A DNA stretch of 34,142 nucleotides. It comes from a virus. The notes under the pieces were generated by a model, which was not told the DNA's origin, did no database searches, and saw nothing but the letters and a program-made list of their open reading frames with translations. Of this stretch, positions 30,201 to 34,142 are shown piece by piece. Each line of letters starts with the position of its first letter. The first letter of the stretch is position 1. The DNA lies in the IMG/VR virus record IMGVR_UViG_3300035698_003351, positions 1 through 34,142 of that record. One strand, 5' to 3'. The translations under genes and the position numbers were made by a program.

Positions 30201-30700
30201 TTATACTTATATATTGTACCATTATCTAGATTGGCTCCTCCTGCTGCTAGGACTGCCTTACAAGCCCCTAATTCCCAAGTAACGTTGTCTGACCCTCCAT
30301 CATACACCCATGGCGCATCCTGCCCGTTACAGCCTATTACAAGGTCTTTATAGGTAACAAAAGAAGTTCTATACCCAGATGAGGCTAAATCTCTTATCTG
30401 AGTAAAGGTTCCTGCTGCATCACTGCCAACATGGATCTTATCACTAAAGGCTAAGATAGTCTTTATATTAGCACTACCGTAGTATCTGTATAAACCAAGA
30501 CACCCGCTTCCTGTGCCAACGGCTGATGAATTATAATAAGCCAACGGTGGGCGTTTGGTTATAGCTCCTGGTTCATTCTCAAACCTTAGGTTCTGTGCAA
30601 GCTTAACGTGTTTACCGTTAAGTTCCAACTCCTCAGCCTTTGTATTCATACCGGGAGTGGTCTTCATATAAAATTGTTCGTAAGCATCATCTAGTGGCAT
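27239..30700 (-). CDS. tail nozzle protein (gp12-like) with three HxH modules
   Basis: This is a 1153-residue protein. Residues about 1-470 look like the beta-propeller of T7 gp12-type nozzle proteins (NLRFENEPGAITKRP start, WVYDGG, ERLFVAGDPNEQNRVYYSEP, WYIFDGSNPRP). Residues about 525-850 are three tandem modules of about 112 residues, each with two His-x-His motifs: near 567/598, 678/710 and 794/827. His-x-His pairs bind iron in the T4 long-tail-fibre tip. The last 280 residues are beta-rich and probably finish the nozzle. It is unusually long; T7 gp12 is about 794 residues. GGAG precedes ATG 30700. Confidence 0.85.
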   Translation of the reverse strand: MPLDDAYEQFYMKTTPGMNTKAEELELNGKHVKLAQNLRFENEPGAITKRPPLAYYNSSAVGTGSGCLGLYRYYGSANIKTILAFSDKIHVGSDAAGTFTQIRDLASSGYRTSFVTYKDLVIGCNGQDAPWVYDGGSDNVTWELGACKAVLAAGGANLDNGTIYKYKVTIDTDTFVCDAVSNTVTTSAAYRKVTLSNIPLGKVGTANRKIYRTEGDGSAYKLLATVADNTTTTYTDDIADGSLGAAYPGVTDEMPKGDILIVNKERLFVAGDPNEQNRVYYSEPYLPHYISQTVDLDYLDVAPEDGDVIMGLGIHFGTMICIKKNTLRKMFVATAGSGADPASWYADDPLAHIGTPVKTSVVSTPYGVVFLGWNSWYIFDGSNPRPIIDEFDTADILTGLYDNVVTYFNKGLLYAAYADSNIAPNANDKVMVYNFKRNTFSVDNINASCFSAHTGSDESGELYIGDSTTGYVYKAEESDMVYRLSSKTQCNKGDSDTAFVGGTESSPYIEIGSTTSAVAIPDDICVFWDDPDTNPGSGWTDITTEIEGKYILFTSDSYGDTGGGSGHTHALSGSLSSDTEPKVPCGDNTDNTSLGSHHTHTATGTSANGQTAHGPKHVLLRLFKKNNTTTEYEFPTGALMLYDQPTQPEGFWLENSAVGYYTKGGAACNFFEKISSAHSHTFSYNSGNSTPNAEQASYNGTSCPTQTAHTHDLAGTTSSVDDNNWELDNVQFTFIRKVGEQSTWDGVANYIYCLYASNGAAPDSSWTKVTAYNGRFLKVGNSSIDTGSTSGLSHTHTVESGSTDSADFNGTKAGGDGDTSAIDVEHSHEKLITVTAGSHTLPPWSKFCLLKKVLGQMKDYNAAITTSATNGVWTSPAIELNADTLEKVEWNSSIATGDTFTWHVRTAATKALVEDATAITTVTNATNLFTKASHGLTNTDRVIIDGTALPNGILNTIMYYVVGVSGADFQVSKTSGGSAKSFSSDGTAVTFKKWEDAQTVSGSAIGATANVWLQYICVFTAVDTVVSNPRISISNNFIVKITYTKQGTLAESTVEMIYETGFMNADAPMLDKLWKKIVLNHKGEKGAFVFSWETENTSGSFTIDLTVNPKMWDAFFPANAMGKKMSFKVYKNDTNAFQMKEIHALYTSKPLII

Positions 30701-31428
30701 TATATTCTCCGATATGGTTTCATGATAACGTCTTCATCTTCCCTTGCCCTGTTTCTTTCAATCTGATAATCCTTAATCATTTGATGATATTTGTTCCAAG
30801 CATCATTAGATTTCTCACCCAACCCGCGCGTTGAGAATCCAGTTGCGACAACGAACTCTATAACACAAAGGTGTAAAGGATCAGGTAGCGTAGGTGAATC
30901 AACGTCAGCACTTATATTTGTATGGTCATAGGTATAAAAGACCCTTAAATTGTTAGATGTTGCATTATCTGAGTTACAAGGAGGATATATCCCTAGCTTG
31001 TCCTCTTCATAGTCCCACCAGTAAAAGTCTGGTATTCCAGGTTGACATTCATAGTTATAAGTTGTTGTGGTAGTATATGTTCTACCAACAGCATCTCTCC
31101 ATCCTTGAAAACGAATGTCTAAATCATCCCTAGTAATAGGTTCAAGTTTCTGCCAGCGCTTACCATCTGTGTGAAACTGCACCTCATAAACTCCTAATAA
31201 ATTAGTAAAGTTTGTAGATAGAGTCCATTCGGATGCTACTGCAGCTGAGGTGTTGGCAGCTACTTCAGTTGTAGAAATATATCCGTTTGTTCTGAGACAC
31301 TTGGATTTCTGAGCTACATCAGAACAACCGAAATTTATCCAATTATTAAGCTCACTATCAGACCAGAAAGATTCGGTAGTCTCCCCTAACCTTTTGCGAG
31401 CAAGTGTCCTTATTTCTAGTCTTGTCAT
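30700..31428 (-). CDS. tail adaptor protein (gp11-like)
   Basis: This is a 242-residue protein. The start (TRLEIRTLARKRLGETTESFWSDSELNNWINFGCSDVAQ) is the typical opening of podovirus head-tail adaptors, T7 gp11-like. The middle is beta-rich, and the end (KYHQMIKDYQIERNRAREDE) is helical. It would sit under the portal as a dodecamer and hold the nozzle. AAAGGAG precedes ATG 31428. Its stop shares one base with the nozzle start. Confidence 0.85.
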   Translation of the reverse strand: MTRLEIRTLARKRLGETTESFWSDSELNNWINFGCSDVAQKSKCLRTNGYISTTEVAANTSAAVASEWTLSTNFTNLLGVYEVQFHTDGKRWQKLEPITRDDLDIRFQGWRDAVGRTYTTTTTYNYECQPGIPDFYWWDYEEDKLGIYPPCNSDNATSNNLRVFYTYDHTNISADVDSPTLPDPLHLCVIEFVVATGFSTRGLGEKSNDAWNKYHQMIKDYQIERNRAREDEDVIMKPYRRI

Positions 31429-31439
31429 TATTAACTCCT

Positions 31440-31634
31440 TTATCTTAGTTTTTGTCTATCAGCTTTCCACTTACGGCAGTAGTGCTTTATAAGCTTATCA
31501 CGTTTTTTACTCTTGCTGGCAAGTACCTTAACTAGGTCATCACCAGTATCAACAAGTCCCTTACGGACACGTGAGTCATACCCACCGACTGCCTTATTAA
31601 GTAAAGCAGCTGCCTCTCCTAAGAATTTAAACAT
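31440..31634 (-). CDS. small basic helical protein
   Basis: This is a 64-residue protein from ATG 31634. An in-frame GTG at 31664 would add ten residues but has a poorer site; neither is certain. It is Lys/Arg-rich with an Ala/Leu helix near the start. It overlaps the holin-like gene by 8 nt. It may belong to the lysis or tail module; no family is recognised. Confidence 0.65.
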   Translation of the reverse strand: MFKFLGEAAALLNKAVGGYDSRVRKGLVDTGDDLVKVLASKSKKRDKLIKHYCRKWKADRQKLR

Positions 31635-31824
31635 CTCCGTTCTTAGCCTTTCCAACGTTCGCACCTAAGAAATTAACTATGTCTAGTAAAAGCTGTACTA
31701 TCTTGTCATCAGTCTTGTTAGGTGTGACTACTGCTATCATTGCAAATGTACCAACAACACCGCTAACGATTGGTAGCCACTGGATTAAAAAGTCACTAAT
31801 TGTTTGGAAAATTGTTCCTTCCAT
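31627..31824 (-). CDS. holin-like small membrane protein
   Basis: This is a 65-residue protein. Residues 12-36 form one transmembrane helix (LIQWLPIVSGVVGTFAMIAVV), followed by TPNKTDDKIV and a second amphipathic helix ending NVGKAKNGDV. This layout is common in phage holin-like proteins near lysis genes. AAGGAGGAG precedes ATG 31824. No endolysin is visible in the window, so the role is inferred. Confidence 0.75.
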   Translation of the reverse strand: MEGTIFQTISDFLIQWLPIVSGVVGTFAMIAVVTPNKTDDKIVQLLLDIVNFLGANVGKAKNGDV

Positions 31825-31839
31825 TTACTCCTCCTTTTA

Positions 31840-33255
31840 TTAATGGGTTACAGCATCTGATGGTCTAGCTATCTCAGAATATTCTATTCCCCATCCATCT
31901 TTAGAACCACGTCTACTCTGTTTGTCTCTATTTAAGTTACAAGGGAACCCACATCTTGCACAGCGAACATAGTTGTCTTCATTGTCTGCATTACGACCAT
32001 GATTCACTGTGTCTGAGCGAATAGCTTCTCCCTCGCTATATAATAAAGTTCCGCACTGAGGACATCCAGCGGTAACTATTGGGTCATACATATAACTTGC
32101 ACTAGGGCTAGGACTTGAGCTAGGACTCGCACTGGGGCTTGCACTAGGACTTCTACTGCTACTAGGACTTGCGCTTACTGATGAACTTGGACTGCTACTA
32201 ACACTAGAACTCGGTGATTGTGAAGAACTTGGTGTCGCGCTAACAGACGCGCTTGGTGATGAGCTAGTAGATGCTGAAGGCGAAGAACTAGGTGTTGCTG
32301 AAACACTAGAACTAGGACTTGCTGAAACAGATGATGAAATGCTAGGGCTAGATGACACAGAGCTACTTACAGAAGATGATGGACTAATGCTAGAAGATGG
32401 ACTTGAGCTAACACTTGCGCTTACACTAGAACTTGGTGTAGCACTTACAGAAGCCGAAGGACTTTGGCTAGCAGATGGTGACGCACTCACTGAAGCTGAA
32501 GGACTAATACTTGCTGAAGGTGTAGATGATACACTAGCACTAACACTTGATGAAATTGACGGACTCGATGAAGGTGTAGCGCTAACTGAACTAGATGGAC
32601 TAGATGAAGGCGAAGCCGATACACTAGACGAATACGAAGAACTAGGACTAGCACTTACTGAGCTAGAAGGTGTAGCACTTGGGCTAGCTGATTGACTTGG
32701 TGAACTAGACACTGATGATGAAGGACTAGATGAAACGCTCCCCGAGGGTGATGCGCTTGGTGAAGCTGAAGCAGTACTATAAGTCGTTACCTGAGCATGT
32801 GTTTCTCCGTCTCCTAAAGGCACTTCTGTCGAGATATCTAATATCCTAAAATAATAAGTAGTACCACTTGAAGCATTACCTGTTTGCTGTATACAATAAT
32901 CATTTTCAAAGAAAGCACTAATAAAATATATCCAACCTAACCCGCCAGCTTCTAGATAATATCCTTTGTCAATAGTATCCGAAAGAAGATAGCCTGTAAC
33001 CTGAGTGCTACCAGTAGCCGCACCATCTGCCCAATCCCAATGATTCCCTGAACCAAAATCTGTCCAATTTACTTCATTGGTAGAATACTGTAAATTATGG
33101 TATATGTAACTGCCATAACCCTGAGAATAAATTCCTGCTCTTAAGCGTATCTTACCAGTATCTGTTAATGTAGGCTTAGCATTCTCAGCCGCTAAAGCAG
33201 ATGTAGGTTCTGCTGCGTCATTTTCATAGAATCTCCAGTTTTTTTGTACCGACAT
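31840..33255 (-). CDS. Ser/Pro-repeat fibre-like protein with C-terminal zinc ribbon
   Basis: This is a 471-residue protein. Residues 1-155 are beta-rich (a lectin- or sandwich-like domain), residues about 160-387 are an extended low-complexity tract of SPSxS, SVSA and TPSSS units, and residues about 390-440 hold a zinc ribbon (CPQC, then CARCGFPC). The Ser/Pro tract would be a long flexible or glycosylated stalk. A very similar ribbon (CPQCGTLLYS) is seen in phage structural proteins. GGAGATAAATA precedes ATG 33255. It is probably displayed on the virion. Confidence 0.85.
   Translation of the reverse strand: MSVQKNWRFYENDAAEPTSALAAENAKPTLTDTGKIRLRAGIYSQGYGSYIYHNLQYSTNEVNWTDFGSGNHWDWADGAATGSTQVTGYLLSDTIDKGYYLEAGGLGWIYFISAFFENDYCIQQTGNASSGTTYYFRILDISTEVPLGDGETHAQVTTYSTASASPSASPSGSVSSSPSSSVSSSPSQSASPSATPSSSVSASPSSSYSSSVSASPSSSPSSSVSATPSSSPSISSSVSASVSSTPSASISPSASVSASPSASQSPSASVSATPSSSVSASVSSSPSSSISPSSSVSSSVSSSPSISSSVSASPSSSVSATPSSSPSASTSSSPSASVSATPSSSQSPSSSVSSSPSSSVSASPSSSRSPSASPSASPSSSPSPSASYMYDPIVTAGCPQCGTLLYSEGEAIRSDTVNHGRNADNEDNYVRCARCGFPCNLNRDKQSRRGSKDGWGIEYSEIARPSDAVTH
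32100..32785. repeat. degenerate Ser/Pro-codon repeat tract
   Basis: Some 680 bp encode the SPSxS/SVSA repeats. Ser uses both AGN and TCN codons, so the DNA copies are degenerate although the protein repeat is tight. A shadow ORF on the plus strand here (Asp/Leu/Glu-rich) is only its complement. Confidence 0.9.
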
Positions 33256-33425
33256 TATTTATCTCCATTTGCTTGTCTTAATATAATCTCATTAAGCTTA
33301 TCTAATTCTGCTACTACTTCTTTTCTTATGTTCTTACAAAGCTTCTCAATACCAGCTGTCTTTACAAGCGTACCCTTAATTTCATGCTGTATGTCAGATA
33401 TTTCTTTCCAGAAGACTTCAGGCAT
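33255..33425 (-). CDS. small helical protein, unknown
   Basis: This is a 56-residue protein from ATG 33425 (GAAAGGAATG upstream); an earlier in-frame start at 33500 lies inside the upstream gene. It is a single charged helical region (KTAGIEKLCKNIRKEVVAELDKLNEII). The stop shares a base with the fibre-like gene's ATG. No function is assigned. Confidence 0.7.
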   Translation of the reverse strand: MPEVFWKEISDIQHEIKGTLVKTAGIEKLCKNIRKEVVAELDKLNEIILRQANGDK

Positions 33426-33427
33426 AA

Positions 33428-33679
33428 TTACATTCCTTTCATCCAGACTCCAAGTACGAGCCCTCCGATAAGAACAACAATGACAACAGTCCAAAGCCAA
33501 TTAATCTTCCCGTCTATCCCTGACATTCTTTCAGTATGGACCTCACAAGGTAAATTATCTAACTTAGCGAGTTTCTTAAACAGCACCTTGAGATCTTCTT
33601 TATTCTCGCGATGTCGCTCCGACTGCTTTGTTTCGATAGTAATCATCTTATTCATCAATATTGCAAGGTCACCGTTCAT
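33428..33679 (-). CDS. XhlA-like small membrane protein
   Basis: This is an 83-residue protein. Residues 8-45 are a coiled coil (IETKQSERHRENKEDLKVLFKKLAKLD), and residues about 60-80 a C-terminal transmembrane helix (INWLWTVVIVVLIGGLVLGVW). This is the layout of XhlA-type haemolysin or holin-accessory proteins. AAGGAGACAACT precedes ATG 33679. A lysis role is plausible, together with the holin-like gene at 31627. Confidence 0.75.
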   Translation of the reverse strand: MNGDLAILMNKMITIETKQSERHRENKEDLKVLFKKLAKLDNLPCEVHTERMSGIDGKINWLWTVVIVVLIGGLVLGVWMKGM

Positions 33680-33689
33680 AGTTGTCTCC

Positions 33690-34142
33690 TTACGTCATCT
33701 CTGTTGTTTTCACGGTCCCGCCATGATTATAACAGATATATAGCTTTGAATCATCCGTATCAGTCCAGAAACAAAACTTACCTGCTGGTAAGTCTGTAGT
33801 AGTTGGCTCTGCTGCCTGATTGAATGTTTTAATTCCCAATCTACCTTCCTTGTCCCAAACGTGGAATGTTCCTGTAGTAGTAATTTGGATTGTGCTTTCA
33901 GTTGGTGGTGTAGGCACAAGATTTCTTTTTCTTCTTATGCGAACCCAATAATAATCTGTTGCATCTACCTCGCCAGTAACTTGAGTAACCGTCTGCATAT
34001 CCCAATCAGTTAAGTTATCGCTATCAAATCTAATAGTTCCATTATTCTGGAAACCACTCGTATCATCTGACGGTATAAAAGCTGTCCAACCTGTATTCTC
34101 TAAAGAAAACGTAAATGTTGCTTTGATATTAGTACTTCCCAA
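33690..34142 (-). CDS. C-terminal part of a virion protein (partial)
   Basis: The gene continues past the right edge; only 150 C-terminal residues are seen. They are beta-rich, with a YYWVRIRRKR segment and a final block, LPAGKFCFWTDTDDSKLYICYNHG, like the ends of phage tail proteins. The TTG at the edge is not evidence of a start. It is probably a fibre or decoration protein. Confidence 0.8.
   Translation of the reverse strand: MGSTNIKATFTFSLENTGWTAFIPSDDTSGFQNNGTIRFDSDNLTDWDMQTVTQVTGEVDATDYYWVRIRRKRNLVPTPPTESTIQITTTGTFHVWDKEGRLGIKTFNQAAEPTTTDLPAGKFCFWTDTDDSKLYICYNHGGTVKTTEMT

Noticed and set aside
32100-32785. CRISPR-like or satellite repeat array; also the plus-strand 118-codon ORF here
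   Set aside because: Repeats are degenerate Ser/Pro codons of one protein with no spacer structure; the plus-strand ORF is its complement.
1-34142. Integrase, repressor, attachment sites or insertion sequences
   Set aside because: None seen. Lysogeny cannot be excluded because the genome is incomplete.

Overview
The window is a fragment of an AT-rich tailed double-stranded DNA bacteriophage, most likely short-tailed (podovirus-like). It carries, in T7-like order, an adaptor (gp11-like), a nozzle (gp12-like), fibre-like proteins, a Gly-rich ejection protein (gp14-like) and a giant internal virion protein. It also has a phage replication and recombination cassette: a replisome organiser, a DUF669-like ssDNA-binding protein, a Sak4-like ATPase, a Cas4/RecB-like nuclease and an ATP-dependent DNA ligase. 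No terminase, portal, capsid protein, DNA polymerase, integrase or repressor is visible, so the window is only part of the genome. Host and lifestyle cannot be read from it. Strong AGGAGG-type ribosome sites sit about 5 nt before most starts, and genes are tightly packed with many ATGA or TAATG overlaps.

Layout. (1) 1-7870, plus strand: a terminator and promoter region, a monocistronic small gene with its own UUCG-loop terminator, a run of tiny genes (Zn ribbon, HTH, PC4-like), DNA ligase, and a MoxR-like AAA+ ATPase. Next come small genes, including a possible Ku-like protein, and a large HExxH + VWA protein. This MoxR/VWA block contains a 24-bp-stem hairpin and two copies of a structured element just before ribosome sites. 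(2) 7844-12744, minus strand: an HNH/NinG-like nuclease and an accessory array of very small genes, many of them Cys-rich Zn-ribbon or Lar-like, with decayed copies and duplicated starts. (3) 12810-12931: a tRNA-like RNA whose anticodon region is abnormal. (4) 12936-17620, minus strand: replication and recombination genes behind a promoter at 17658-17686, with a candidate iteron origin inside the replisome-organiser gene. (5) 17718-34142, minus strand: virion and lysis genes, including a 2328-residue internal protein with an ART-like segment, a nozzle protein with three inserted His-x-His modules, and a Ser/Pro-repeat fibre ending in a zinc ribbon. The two gene blocks converge and overlap by 27 nt near 7850.

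The early, accessory and replication genes would serve DNA replication, repair and host takeover. The MoxR/VWA block looks like a chaperone-type ATPase paired with its metal-ion adhesion partner. The minus-strand right half builds the tail and the ejection machinery. Six genes of 50-58 codons that a 60-residue cutoff would miss were found by eye (4465, 8847, 11021, 12568, 15391, 16310), plus one Lar-like reading frame with no normal start. No stretch over 300 bases lacks a gene.
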